DNA from: an uncultured Clostridia bacterium
Lineage (GTDB): Bacteria; Bacillota; Clostridia; Christensenellales; Aristaeellaceae
Assembly: GCA_946615495.1 (NCBI GenBank)
Contig: CAMOHY010000002.1
Location: 1-32,871, forward strand
DNA: 32,871 nucleotides
Direction: 5' to 3'
Shown: positions 15,066 through 22,443 of the stretch, one piece after another
Position numbering within the stretch: the stretch's first letter is position 1
Layout of the letters: each line of letters starts with the position of its first letter
Made by a program: the position numbers and the translations under genes
Notes under the pieces: model-generated
Database searches by the model: none
Told to the model about the DNA's origin: nothing
The model's input: the letters and a program-made list of their open reading frames with translations, nothing else

Positions 15066-15712
15066 GCCGTCCCCTCCTCTCCTTCCTGTAAATACTGCCT
15101 GATGAGCGGATAGATGGCGCGATAGCCTTCTTCCTTGATGTGCATCCCTTCGATGGTGTATTCCGCCTTCAATCTGCCCTGTTCATCCTTGAGCGGCGCG
15201 TTCACATCAATGAACCGCGCGCCCTTTTCCGCCGCCAGCTTTTCCACCGCCCCGTTGGCGCGGTTGATTTTTTCGTTGGTGCGTATTTTCAGGCAGGGCT
15301 TCATTTCCTCCGCCGCCGCCTCATAATTGATGGGATAATAGGCCATCAAATAAATGCGGCAACGGGGATTTTTTTCCTTCACCCGGTCCAGTATCTGCCC
15401 GTAAAGCGCCATGATATCCTCAATCGGGGTCTGGGCGCTGCTCAGGTCGTTGGTGCCGATATTGATAAACAGCCGGGAGGGGGCCAGGGCCAGAATGCAG
15501 GTTTCAATATTGTCCATCAGCTCCTGGGTGATAAAGCCGCCCACGCCGCGATTGTACACGGTGACGCCCAAGCCGTCCTCCGCCACAAATTTTTCGATGG
15601 GGAACATTTCCATCAGCGACGACCCCGCAAACACTGTTTGGCCCGGCTGGCAAGCCTTGTTCATTTCCGCGTACCGCTTGATTTTCTCTTCTTTCGTCAT
15701 GCACACGTTCAC
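15062..15712 (-). CDS. SGNH/GDSL-family hydrolase
   Basis: A 216-residue protein with the four SGNH blocks: FAGSSLMEMFPI (Ser nucleophile, block I), NRGVGGF (Gly, block II), INIGTNDL (Asn, block III) and EGMHIKEEGY (catalytic His, block V). Members are esterases, lipases or carbohydrate deacetylases. There is no signal peptide, so a cytoplasmic substrate is likely; deacetylation of an imported sugar or lipid fragment is only a guess. A GTG at 15712 follows AAGGGGAAAA; a GTG at 15706 or ATG at 15700 is possible. It lies downstream of the cupin gene across a GC-rich hairpin. Confidence 0.85.
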   Translation of the reverse strand: MNVCMTKEEKIKRYAEMNKACQPGQTVFAGSSLMEMFPIEKFVAEDGLGVTVYNRGVGGFITQELMDNIETCILALAPSRLFINIGTNDLSSAQTPIEDIMALYGQILDRVKEKNPRCRIYLMAYYPINYEAAAEEMKPCLKIRTNEKINRANGAVEKLAAEKGARFIDVNAPLKDEQGRLKAEYTIEGMHIKEEGYRAIYPLIRQYLQEGEEGTA

Positions 15713-15737
15713 TTTTCCCCTTTTCTTCCGCGGTTAA

Positions 15738-15773
15738 GCCGGCGGCGCGTCCACCCAGGGGCACGCCGCCGGC
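15738..15773. other. Very GC-rich hairpin between the cupin and SGNH genes
   Basis: GCCGGCGGCG (15738-15747) pairs perfectly with CGCCGCCGGC (15764-15773). No T run follows in the direction of the genes, so it is more likely an RNA processing or stability element than a simple terminator. Confidence 0.45.
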
Positions 15774-15782
15774 GGCTTTTCG

Positions 15783-16115
15783 TTACTGTATGAAATCCTT
15801 GCGCATGGGGGTAAAGGTATCCAGAAGGACGCCCGCCTCCAGGCAAACCGTGCCGTGGGGCAAATCAGGCGGCACCACAATGGAGTCCCCCGGCCCCAAT
15901 TCCACCGGCTCTCCCTCCACCGTGTACTGGAATTTGCCGGAAAGCACATAGGTGCACTGGGTGTGGGGATGGGTGTGCACAGCGCCCACCGCGCCCTTTT
16001 CAAACACTACCTCCACCGTCATCAAATCCTCGCTGTAGGCCAGCACCCGGCGCTGCACGCCGCCGCCCAGGTCCTTCAAGGGCTTTTCCGCCCGGATCGC
16101 TACGTGACCCTTCAT
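15783..16115 (-). CDS. Small cupin-domain protein
   Basis: A 110-residue single cupin domain. Motif 1 is HTHPHTQCTYVLSGKF, with three His as likely metal ligands; motif 2 is GDSIVVPPDLPHG. Such proteins are often metal-dependent isomerases, dioxygenases or sugar-binding helpers; no reaction can be assigned. The ATG at 16115 lies about ten bases after AGGAGG; an ATG at 16124 would touch it. It is the first intact gene after the truncated PfkB kinase. Confidence 0.82.
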   Translation of the reverse strand: MKGHVAIRAEKPLKDLGGGVQRRVLAYSEDLMTVEVVFEKGAVGAVHTHPHTQCTYVLSGKFQYTVEGEPVELGPGDSIVVPPDLPHGTVCLEAGVLLDTFTPMRKDFIQ

Positions 16116-16140
16116 AGCTGTCATTCCTCCTGTTCTTCTT

Positions 16141-16299
16141 TTATACGCATAAAACCATATGAGCAGCAACACCGAAAATCTTTTCCACGCGGCGTCTTTC
16201 CCTTCGGGAGCCGCCGGCCACGCGCTTCTCCCGGCCTCCCAAGTCCGTATTGATGTCCAAGGAAAGCTGACCGACGATCATGATATCCACATTTTTCAT
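16141..16299 (-). pseudogene. Truncated PfkB-family sugar kinase
   Basis: The first 30 or so residues (MKNVDIMIVGQLSLDIN, then EKRVAGGS) match the start of PfkB/ribokinase-type kinases, whose N-terminal strand ends in a GGS/GGA substrate motif. After GGS the frame turns into Arg-rich sequence and stops at residue 52, where a functional kinase needs about 300 residues. AGGAGG lies eight bases before the ATG, so the start of a once-working gene is kept. The rest appears deleted, bringing the cupin gene next to it. A genuine 52-residue peptide is a less likely reading. Confidence 0.55.
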
Positions 16300-16330
16300 A
16301 CCGTTTTCCTCCTGTTTAAGGAAGCATTAT

Positions 16331-17545
16331 TCAACGGGCTTCATTGTTCTTTGCCACGCGCTGGGCCCAAATCAGCACCAGAGTGCCGGCCAAACTTAAA
16401 ACGGCCCAGGAAACGAACACCGCCGCCCAGCCGAACTGGTCCGACAGGAACCCGGCGAAGGCGCCGGAAAAGGAGCTGCCCACGTAGATCATGGCATCCA
16501 ACAGGCCCGCCGCCAAGGCTACCCGGTTGAGGGAGCTGTACTGCATGGGCATGATGGTGGTAAGCAGCGGGTTCAGGCCGTAGGTCATGGCGGAGATGCC
16601 CACCAGCACGATCACGAAGGGCCACAGGCTGCCAAGCGTCGCGGGCAGCGCCGCGCACAGCACGGTGCAAACGGCATACAGGATAATAGAGGAAAGATAG
16701 GAATTGTTTCCGCTGCGCTTATAGGCAGCTTGGCCCAGGCGGATGCCCAGGAAGTTGACGGCGGGGATAATGAGGATGATGCCCACGGCGCTGCTCAGAT
16801 CAATGCCCTGGGTGTCCATCAGCAGCTTGGCGGCCCAATTGGTGATGCCGTCCCGCACGTAGCCGTTGGCAATACAGGTAATCAGCAGCAGGATCAAATT
16901 GGTGCGAAGCAGCAGATGGCTGATCGGGGCCTGCCTCTCGGAAGCTGCTCCTTCCATGGGCTGCGCATCATAATCCACCGGCATCCGCTTCATAAAAAGG
17001 ATGCAAGGAACGGCAATTCCCGCCGTGACCAAGCCGGACACCAGGAACGCGATCCGCCAGGAAAGCAGGCTGGTGAGCAGCCCCGACAGCGCCCAGGCGA
17101 TCAAGTAGCCAAAGATCAGGGTCAGGGACATAAAGAAGGCGGCGTGATCCCGCACCTTGTCCCTGAAATGCACAGCCAGAATGCGCACGATGGGGGTCCA
17201 GATCAGGGACTGCAAAAGCCCGTTCACGAACCACAGCGCCACCAGCAGCGGGAAATAGGGGCAGAAGGAGAACAGCACGTTCACCAGGGCGGACCCCAGC
17301 AGGCCAATGAGCATGAGCCGGGGCCCCGGCTGACGGTCCGCCAGCAGCCCGGACAATACCTGGCCCGCCGCATAGGGAATGGCAAAGAAGGTGGGCAGCA
17401 GGCCCACCTGGGCGGTGCTGACGGAAAAGGTTTTGGCGATGGCGTCCAGGGAGGGCGACAGATTGCAGCGGGAAATATACGCCGCCGTATACGCGAGGAA
17501 GCAGGCAATCAGCAGGGACAATTCGGTTTTGGTGTAGCGTTTCAT
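16331..17545 (-). CDS. MFS permease, organophosphate-antiporter-like
   Basis: A 404-residue protein with twelve predicted hydrophobic segments and a central hydrophilic loop (about residues 190-215). The N-terminal FLAYTAAYISRCNLSPSL, PYAAGQVLSGLLADR and WTPIVRILAVHFRDK resemble the OPA branch (GlpT/UhpT), which exchanges glycerol 3-phosphate or sugar phosphates for phosphate. The family call is moderate, while MFS membership is clear. It lies 36 bases downstream of a phosphodiesterase-like gene and near a glycerophosphodiesterase, which supports uptake of a phosphorylated compound. AAGGA lies about eleven bases before the ATG. Confidence 0.8.
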   Translation of the reverse strand: MKRYTKTELSLLIACFLAYTAAYISRCNLSPSLDAIAKTFSVSTAQVGLLPTFFAIPYAAGQVLSGLLADRQPGPRLMLIGLLGSALVNVLFSFCPYFPLLVALWFVNGLLQSLIWTPIVRILAVHFRDKVRDHAAFFMSLTLIFGYLIAWALSGLLTSLLSWRIAFLVSGLVTAGIAVPCILFMKRMPVDYDAQPMEGAASERQAPISHLLLRTNLILLLITCIANGYVRDGITNWAAKLLMDTQGIDLSSAVGIILIIPAVNFLGIRLGQAAYKRSGNNSYLSSIILYAVCTVLCAALPATLGSLWPFVIVLVGISAMTYGLNPLLTTIMPMQYSSLNRVALAAGLLDAMIYVGSSFSGAFAGFLSDQFGWAAVFVSWAVLSLAGTLVLIWAQRVAKNNEAR

Positions 17546-17581
17546 AGCGTTTGAATCCTTTTTTATTGGTAAAGGGAGGCT

Positions 17582-19117
17582 TTACTCCATATAATACACC
17601 TTCAGCTTTGCCATATCTTCGTCGCTGAGCGCCCTGCGGTACAGGCACACATCGTCCAGAACGCCGGGAAGCTGCTGGCCGGGGCCCTGCGCGTCGTCCC
17701 GGCCCAGGAAAAGCCGGGGAGTTTGCCCGTTCAAAAACAGCTGTTTTCCAGGAAGCTGCTGGCGGAGGAACGGCTCAAAATTCATGGAGAATCCTGTGGC
17801 GCCGGTTTCCGCATCATAGGATATTGCCAGGAACATCCACACCCCTTCCCGCTGGGGCGGCAGGCCGATTTCCATGTTTTTGGTTTTTTCCGCGTCCAGG
17901 GTTCTTACCGTCAGCACCAAGTGGTCTTCTCCCGTCGCTACCACATAGAGCCAGGACGCCGGATTTTCCGGGCAATGGACCCCCATAATGGGCATCCTGC
18001 CTTCCACCGCGTTCAGCTTGACCCATGCGGTAAGGGAAAAGCTTTCGCTTGCCGCCGGACAGGGCATGGACAGCGATCCATCGTCAAAGCGCATCCCGTG
18101 GCCCCGCACGCCGTCCACCAGGTACAATTTGCCCTGCTGTTCCGCGCCCTCCGGCAAAGCATCGATGCACTCAAAGGGCAGATAGAGCGCGGGCTCCAGC
18201 CCCGAAAGCTGCTGCAAAAAGCGTCCCGTTTCCGGCTTGGGCTGGGGCTCCTTGCGTTCCAAGGGAAGTCCCTGTGGCCGGGGCAGATTTTCCGGCACGT
18301 CGGCAAACAAGCCCCCAGGCACCCGGCTGTTCCAGGTATCGGGAATTTCCAGGCCCAGAGCATGCAGGATGGCCGGGGCGGTGTCCCGCACCAGCATATC
18401 ATGCAGCTCCACGTGCTGCGCGCCGCCGCCCGCGGCATAAAAGCACACATATTTTTCCGCGTCGCTGTCCCCGCCGTGGCTGCCCCGTCCATTGGCATCC
18501 GGCGGGGTGCCGCCGTGATCGGCTTCCACAATCATCATCGTGTCGTCCAGCCAGCCCCGTTTTTCTATGGCGGATACGATTTTGCCGATGTACTCGTCGT
18601 TTTTACTAATCATTGCCAGGTGTTCGGGCGTGCCGTAGCCGTGGGCGTGGCCCTCGTGATCCACGCTGTCAAAATGAAAATACATCAAAGTGAAATCATG
18701 ATGGTTGATATATTCGATGGCGGGCTCCACCAAGTCACAGTCCTTGGCGTGATATTTATAAACACCCAAGCCATCCTCGATGATGCCGAAGTTCACGTTG
18801 TTCCAGTCGCAAAAGGAGGCCAATTCCGCTTTGGGCCGATGCTCCCGGACCACCCGGAACACGGAGGGATAGGGCGAATCCACCGGATAGGGCTTTTTGC
18901 CCGTTGCCCAGTTGGTCAGCCCGTGGCGGCGGCAGTCCACGCCGTGCAGCATGCTGCCCCAGCACTCGGCGCTGATGGTGGGCATTTCCGTCAGGGTCCG
19001 GCGGCTGACGGCTCCCTTTTTGAAAATGCGGTCTATGTTGGGGGTAGGCGTCTGTTCAAAGAATGTGCCCGCCCCATCCACGCCAAACAATACAACCCGT
19101 TTCGCCCAAGCTTTCAT
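17582..19117 (-). CDS. Alkaline-phosphatase-superfamily phosphodiesterase with a LamG-like C-terminal domain
   Basis: A 511-residue protein. The first 290 residues are a type I phosphodiesterase/nucleotide pyrophosphatase-like domain. Asp14 in FGVDGAG, the nucleophile region MPTISAECWGSM (probably Ser49), Asp150/His154/His158 in HFDSVDHEGHAHG, Asp200-His201 in EADHGG and His214 fit two-metal binding. Residues from about 325 to 511 look like a LamG/concanavalin beta-sandwich: FSLTAWVKL, GVWMFLAISYDAETG, and a last strand VLDDVCLYRRALSDEDM. This domain is usual on secreted enzymes, but there is no signal peptide here. The likely substrate is a phosphodiester or phosphonate brought in from outside. 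GGAG lies ten bases before the ATG. Confidence 0.83.
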   Translation of the reverse strand: MKAWAKRVVLFGVDGAGTFFEQTPTPNIDRIFKKGAVSRRTLTEMPTISAECWGSMLHGVDCRRHGLTNWATGKKPYPVDSPYPSVFRVVREHRPKAELASFCDWNNVNFGIIEDGLGVYKYHAKDCDLVEPAIEYINHHDFTLMYFHFDSVDHEGHAHGYGTPEHLAMISKNDEYIGKIVSAIEKRGWLDDTMMIVEADHGGTPPDANGRGSHGGDSDAEKYVCFYAAGGGAQHVELHDMLVRDTAPAILHALGLEIPDTWNSRVPGGLFADVPENLPRPQGLPLERKEPQPKPETGRFLQQLSGLEPALYLPFECIDALPEGAEQQGKLYLVDGVRGHGMRFDDGSLSMPCPAASESFSLTAWVKLNAVEGRMPIMGVHCPENPASWLYVVATGEDHLVLTVRTLDAEKTKNMEIGLPPQREGVWMFLAISYDAETGATGFSMNFEPFLRQQLPGKQLFLNGQTPRLFLGRDDAQGPGQQLPGVLDDVCLYRRALSDEDMAKLKVYYME

Positions 19118-19153
19118 CGCTTCATATCTCCTGTCTTTCCATATTGAAACATT

Positions 19154-19858
19154 TCATTCCCGGCCCATTGCCTTTCGGATTCCAAGCGCCAGGGACGCGC
19201 TGCGGGTGGTGATATTCAAAAGGTCCTTTGCCATGAATTCCTTGAGCGGCGCTTCCTCGTTGAGCGTCCACAGGGACAGGGCCGCCTTCCGCTCGCGCAT
19301 TTTTTCAATCAATTCATCCGGCATATATTTATACGGGGCGTTCAGCGCTTCCGCTCCCAGCCCGCGAAGGCGGGCTGAGACCGCGTCCGCGTTTGCCAGC
19401 AAAAAGGCGGTTTGGCTCCATCGATCCGGCGGCTCTTTTTTCGACAAATCCCGCACCAATTCCTCCGAATTCAGAAAAATACGGCTGCGGCGGGCAATTT
19501 CCGGTTTTTCCGCCAGCAAAGCCGTATCCACCGAGCCGGAAAAAATCAGCTGGTCCGGCCCAATACCGCATTTTTCCGCCAGCTTCAGCGTGGGCAGCAG
19601 GGCCCCGTATTCCTTCAAATCGCAGTTGACGGCAATGCCGCTCTTTTGAATCAGCCCAAACGCGTCCTCCACCGGCGTCAAGCCGGAAAAAAGCGCCGGC
19701 AGATCGTGGGTAAGCCACAATCTGCCCTGCGCGTCCATACGAATATCGATTTCCACGCAGTCCGCCCCCAGGGCAACGCCCGTTTCGATGGACGCGATGG
19801 AGTTATCCGGCGTACCTTCGCAGCCGGAGTGGGCGGTAATCATGATCTTTCGGCTCAT
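19154..19858 (-). CDS. Glycerophosphodiester phosphodiesterase
   Basis: A 234-residue GDPD-family protein. The N-terminal ITAHSGCEGTPDNSIAS corresponds to the HRG-x-PENT motif, with Asp replacing the usual Glu in PDN. Next come the metal ligands in CVEIDIRMDAQGRLWLTHD (Glu, Asp, His), then NCDLKE. These enzymes release an alcohol and glycerol 3-phosphate from deacylated phospholipids. There is no signal peptide, so it acts in the cytoplasm. The ATG at 19858 has GGGAGGA just upstream. An in-frame extension to 20173 is open, but it belongs to a decayed permease gene and is not part of this protein. The 36-base spacing to the next gene suggests an operon. Confidence 0.85.
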   Translation of the reverse strand: MSRKIMITAHSGCEGTPDNSIASIETGVALGADCVEIDIRMDAQGRLWLTHDLPALFSGLTPVEDAFGLIQKSGIAVNCDLKEYGALLPTLKLAEKCGIGPDQLIFSGSVDTALLAEKPEIARRSRIFLNSEELVRDLSKKEPPDRWSQTAFLLANADAVSARLRGLGAEALNAPYKYMPDELIEKMRERKAALSLWTLNEEAPLKEFMAKDLLNITTRSASLALGIRKAMGRE

Positions 19859-19896
19859 GCGCTTTCCTCCCCTATCGATCGTTTTTTGGAATCTTT

Positions 19897-20185
19897 TTAT
19901 CCCTTGACAGCGCCGGTCATGGCGCTTTCCTCCACCTCCGGGGGTCTTCTGCTCCACGAAGGTTTTAATCAGAATCACGTAATAAGAGGAAATCAGGGAG
20001 GGCAGGATATACACCAGGAAGTTATTCAGCAGCCCGTAGAACCGGAAAATCAGGTGCGTGGGAATCATGCCGCCCGCCACATAGCCGGTAATAATCAGCA
20101 TGCGGTACAGGAATTTCCGGCGGGGCATTTCCTCCTTGGAAAAAAGATGCCCCAGCAGCATGCAGCACAGCACCGTGCCCGTTAC
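19897..20185 (-). pseudogene. Remnant of an LplC-type ABC sugar permease
   Basis: The minus strand reads like the middle of a second CUT1 permease: VTGTVLCCMLLGHLFSKEE, GGMIPTHLIFRFYGLL, NNFLVYILPSLISSYYVILI, KTFVEQ. At a run of five G on the plus strand (19940-19944) the frame shifts; the other frame continues with PEVEESAM, the stretch before the EAA loop. It then jumps to TGAVKG and a stop, which is the usual extreme C-terminus of this family. Compare IGSVKG in the intact permease ending at 25413. So there is one frameshift, about 100 residues deleted before the C-terminus, and no N-terminal half. The stop lies 38 bases before the glycerophosphodiesterase start. Confidence 0.7.
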
Positions 20186-20313
20186 CCGTTAGCGCGGCCC
20201 CACACCTGATCCTGCACGATCAGCATCCCTGACTTTTTGAGCTGCTTGCCCAATTCCTTGACGTCATAACACACCAGCCGGTTGTTGATATCCACATTTG
20301 TGCGGCGGTTAAA
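20186..20313 (-). pseudogene. Fragment of a VirB4-like conjugative transfer ATPase
   Basis: About 42 residues on the minus strand read FNRRTNVDINNRLVCYDVKE, then LGKQLKKSGMLIVQDQVWGR. This matches the region before the Walker B part of VirB4/TraE-like ATPases carried by integrative conjugative elements in Clostridia. There is no start codon; the matching sequence begins abruptly and ends at a junction with the permease remnant, with a stop at 20182-20184. Family assignment is from memory of the motif. Confidence 0.6.
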
Positions 20314-20444
20314 ATGTATCTTATGTGTGTGCTGGATAGACGGGACGTTTTACCATTTGAAGATGCAGCCTTTTTCATGCCGCTCCATTCCATCAGCGCT
20401 CATCGTTCAAATGCGCGGCAGGCGGGACGGTATTATTTTCAGGA

Positions 20445-21200
20445 TTAATTTAACTGATACTGCAGCGGCTGCAAAATATCCGCGATCAAACGCGCGTCGC
20501 GGATGATGGTTTCCGGGTCGAACCGGGGGGAGGGACCGGACACGCTGACCGCGGCGATGACCTGGCCGCTGGTGCTGAACACGGGCACCGCCACGCAGCG
20601 GATGCCGAATTCATGCTCCATGTTGTCCACGGCATAGCCGTTCTGGCGCACCTCCTCCATCTGCTGGCGCAGGGCGGCGGCGTCGGTGAGGGTGCAGCCG
20701 GTAAAGGCCCGCTTGGGCGCGGCCAGCACGGCCTCCATTTCTTCCGGCGGCAGGTGGGCCAGCATGGCTTTGCCCAGGCCCGTGCAGTACAAGGGGGCCC
20801 GCTCGCCCAAAATATTGCGGGTCTGCTGCTGCATGGAGGGGTAGGCAGCCTCGATATACAGCACCTCCCGCTCATCCAGGATGCCGAAATAGCACACCTC
20901 CTTGGTTTCGCGGGCGATGCGGGTGAGATAGGGCAGGAACATATCCCGCAGCCCATGGTGGCTGGACACGATGTAGGCCAGGTGCAGCACCTTGAGCCCC
21001 AGGGCGTACTTGCTGTTTTCCGGATTTTTGATGAGATACCCGCATCTTTGGAAGGTGCTCAGGATGTTGTACACCGTGCTTTTTTGAAGGCCCAGCATCC
21101 GGGATATTTCAGAAATGCCCAGTTCGGGCTTATCCACGGAAAAGCATTCCAGCACGGAAAGCGCCTTGGCCAGAGATTTTACTGTGCTGTTTTCCGTCAT
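20445..21200 (-). CDS. IclR-family transcription regulator
   Basis: A 251-residue protein. The N-terminal winged helix-turn-helix covers about residues 5-68 (SLAKALSVLECF, GISEISRMLGLQKSTVYNIL, YALGLKVL). The effector domain covers about 80-250 and holds APLYCTGLGKAMLAHLP, MEHEFGIRCVAVPVF and VIAAVSVSGP, the usual IclR ligand-site wording. IclR proteins usually act as dimers and change DNA binding when a small sugar or acid binds. The gene starts 36 bases after the aldolase gene on the same strand, so it is probably co-transcribed and self-regulated. GGAGGG precedes the ATG. The paired operator-like sites at 22199-22354 are the likely targets. Confidence 0.92.
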   Translation of the reverse strand: MTENSTVKSLAKALSVLECFSVDKPELGISEISRMLGLQKSTVYNILSTFQRCGYLIKNPENSKYALGLKVLHLAYIVSSHHGLRDMFLPYLTRIARETKEVCYFGILDEREVLYIEAAYPSMQQQTRNILGERAPLYCTGLGKAMLAHLPPEEMEAVLAAPKRAFTGCTLTDAAALRQQMEEVRQNGYAVDNMEHEFGIRCVAVPVFSTSGQVIAAVSVSGPSPRFDPETIIRDARLIADILQPLQYQLN

Positions 21201-21236
21201 GGGCTTTCCCTCCTCTGCCCGCGCGTTTGGCGGCCA

Positions 21237-22157
21237 TTATTTCAGCAGCGTTTCGCGCAGGAAATCCGCCGCCCGCTGCATCTGGCGCACCTCCTCCTGG
21301 AAGGTGGGCGTAAGCCCTTCGGCGGGCGACACGCGGGTGAACGGGCTGGTAAAGTTCTTTTCGATCTGCCACTGATGATACTTGGCGTTGGCGGGGTAAT
21401 ACTGCCGCTCAATCTGGGAAAACGCCGTCAAAAAGCCCTGGAGGGTTTCCGCCTTTTGGGAATCGGTATCCCAGCAGGCCGTAAGAGCGCGGTACAGGTC
21501 CATATGAAAATTCATCATCACGCCGGAAAAGCCCGCCGCCCCCGCCCGCAGGGAGGAAAGGAGGGTGGTGGTGTTGGCGTTGTACAGGCGGAAGGAGGTG
21601 CCGCGGAGCACGTCCAGCCGCTTTTGAATAAGCTCGATATCGCAGCAAGTGTCCTTCATGAAGGCGAAGCGCCCTGTTCCGGCGCACCATTCCAGCTCCT
21701 CCAAGGTTATAAGCCGCTTGAAGGGATAGGGGCATTCATAAAAGCCCAGGGGCATATCCTGGGGCGCCGCCTCCAGAATGCGCCGCACCATGGGCAGCAT
21801 GGAAGCCTGCTGCCGCCCGGCAGGCACCAGGCGGTTGGTAATCAGGATCAGGGCGTCCGGCCCGGCGGAGGCGATCTCCTTCAGCTCCGCAATCTGGTCC
21901 TCCGCGCCCCAGGCCGTATGGCCGGAAGCGATCACCGGCACATGGGCATGGCTTTTTACGAACCGCACCAGCTCCACCCGCTCCTTGAGGCTCAGGAAAA
22001 AAATTTCGCTGGATTGGCAGGCGGCAAAAAGCCCCTCCGCCCCGTTTTCCTCATACCAGGCGATCAGCCTTTCCAAAGAAGGATAATCGATTTCTCCCTC
22101 CTGGGTGAAGGGAGTAAGCATCACGGGCCAAAGCCCTTTTTCGCTGTGGGTGGACAT
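21237..22157 (-). CDS. DapA/N-acetylneuraminate lyase-family aldolase
   Basis: A 306-residue class I aldolase-like barrel. Lys168 in RFAFMKDT is the expected Schiff-base lysine and Tyr140 in PLGFYECPYPFK the partner tyrosine. The usual G-[ST]-T-G-E loop near residue 50 reads ACQSSE (46-51), as in a less studied branch of the family. That argues against a housekeeping DapA. Members cleave or form 2-keto acids such as N-acetylneuraminate or 2-keto-3-deoxy sugar acids. Given the neighbouring glycan enzymes, a catabolic 2-keto-3-deoxy acid or sialic acid aldolase is the likely role. The ATG at 22157 follows AAGGAG; a longer reading to 22217 overlaps the operator. Confidence 0.85.
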   Translation of the reverse strand: MSTHSEKGLWPVMLTPFTQEGEIDYPSLERLIAWYEENGAEGLFAACQSSEIFFLSLKERVELVRFVKSHAHVPVIASGHTAWGAEDQIAELKEIASAGPDALILITNRLVPAGRQQASMLPMVRRILEAAPQDMPLGFYECPYPFKRLITLEELEWCAGTGRFAFMKDTCCDIELIQKRLDVLRGTSFRLYNANTTTLLSSLRAGAAGFSGVMMNFHMDLYRALTACWDTDSQKAETLQGFLTAFSQIERQYYPANAKYHQWQIEKNFTSPFTRVSPAEGLTPTFQEEVRQMQRAADFLRETLLK

Positions 22158-22198
22158 GGAGCATATCTCCTTCCGGGATATCAAAATTTTTGAAAACC

Positions 22199-22215
22199 GT
22201 TCCGTAATACTGAAC
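22199..22215. promoter_or_regulatory. Operator-like GTTC-N9-GAAC element at the aldolase promoter
   Basis: GTTC (22199-22202) and GAAC (22212-22215) flank nine bases ending in ATACT. It lies just downstream of the leftward -10, over the expected transcription start. The same spaced element occurs at 22338-22354. Confidence 0.6.
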
Positions 22216-22222
22216 ACATTTT

Positions 22223-22251
22223 ATAATATGCCATTCTTCATCGTCTGTCAA
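22223..22251 (-). promoter_or_regulatory. Promoter of the aldolase-iclR operon
   Basis: Minus-strand TTGACA (22246-22251) and TATTAT (22223-22228) are 17 bases apart. It is followed directly by the operator-like element at 22199-22215. Confidence 0.75.
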
Positions 22252-22291
22252 TAGGATTTCATTTATTTTTTTGCAAAATTTTTTGCCGGTA

Positions 22292-22321
22292 TTGACAAAT
22301 CTATCCCATCCATGATACAAT
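22292..22321 (+). promoter_or_regulatory. Promoter of the rightward glycan operon
   Basis: Plus-strand TTGACA (22292-22297) and TACAAT (22316-22321) are 18 bases apart in AT-rich DNA. It leaves a leader of about 115 bases before the first gene at 22444. Confidence 0.8.
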
Positions 22322-22328
22322 AATTGCG

Positions 22329-22354
22329 ATGAACGTCGTTCATTTATACTGAAC
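22329..22354. promoter_or_regulatory. Operator-like palindrome plus GTTC-N9-GAAC element at the rightward promoter
   Basis: ATGAACGTCGTTCAT (22329-22343) is a perfect inverted repeat around one base, beginning eight bases after the -10. Its right half also forms GTTC-N9-GAAC with GAAC at 22351-22354, giving three half-sites. Binding here would block transcription start. Confidence 0.65.
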
Positions 22355-22443
22355 GATTGATTGGCCGTCGCTGCAAAACGATTCTTTACTAACATATAGA
22401 AGCAACCCGAATCTTCATTCTTGTTGAAAAAGGAGCGGCTGTT

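Noticed and set aside
19859-20173. Membrane domain fused to the glycerophosphodiesterase
   Set aside because: The open frame joins a decayed permease fragment to the enzyme by chance; the enzyme has its own GGGAGGA and ATG, and the permease's own stop lies in another frame.
20314-20444. Possible terminator or gene between iclR and the VirB4 fragment
   Set aside because: No stem with a T run and no ORF with a start signal; I see nothing supportable there.
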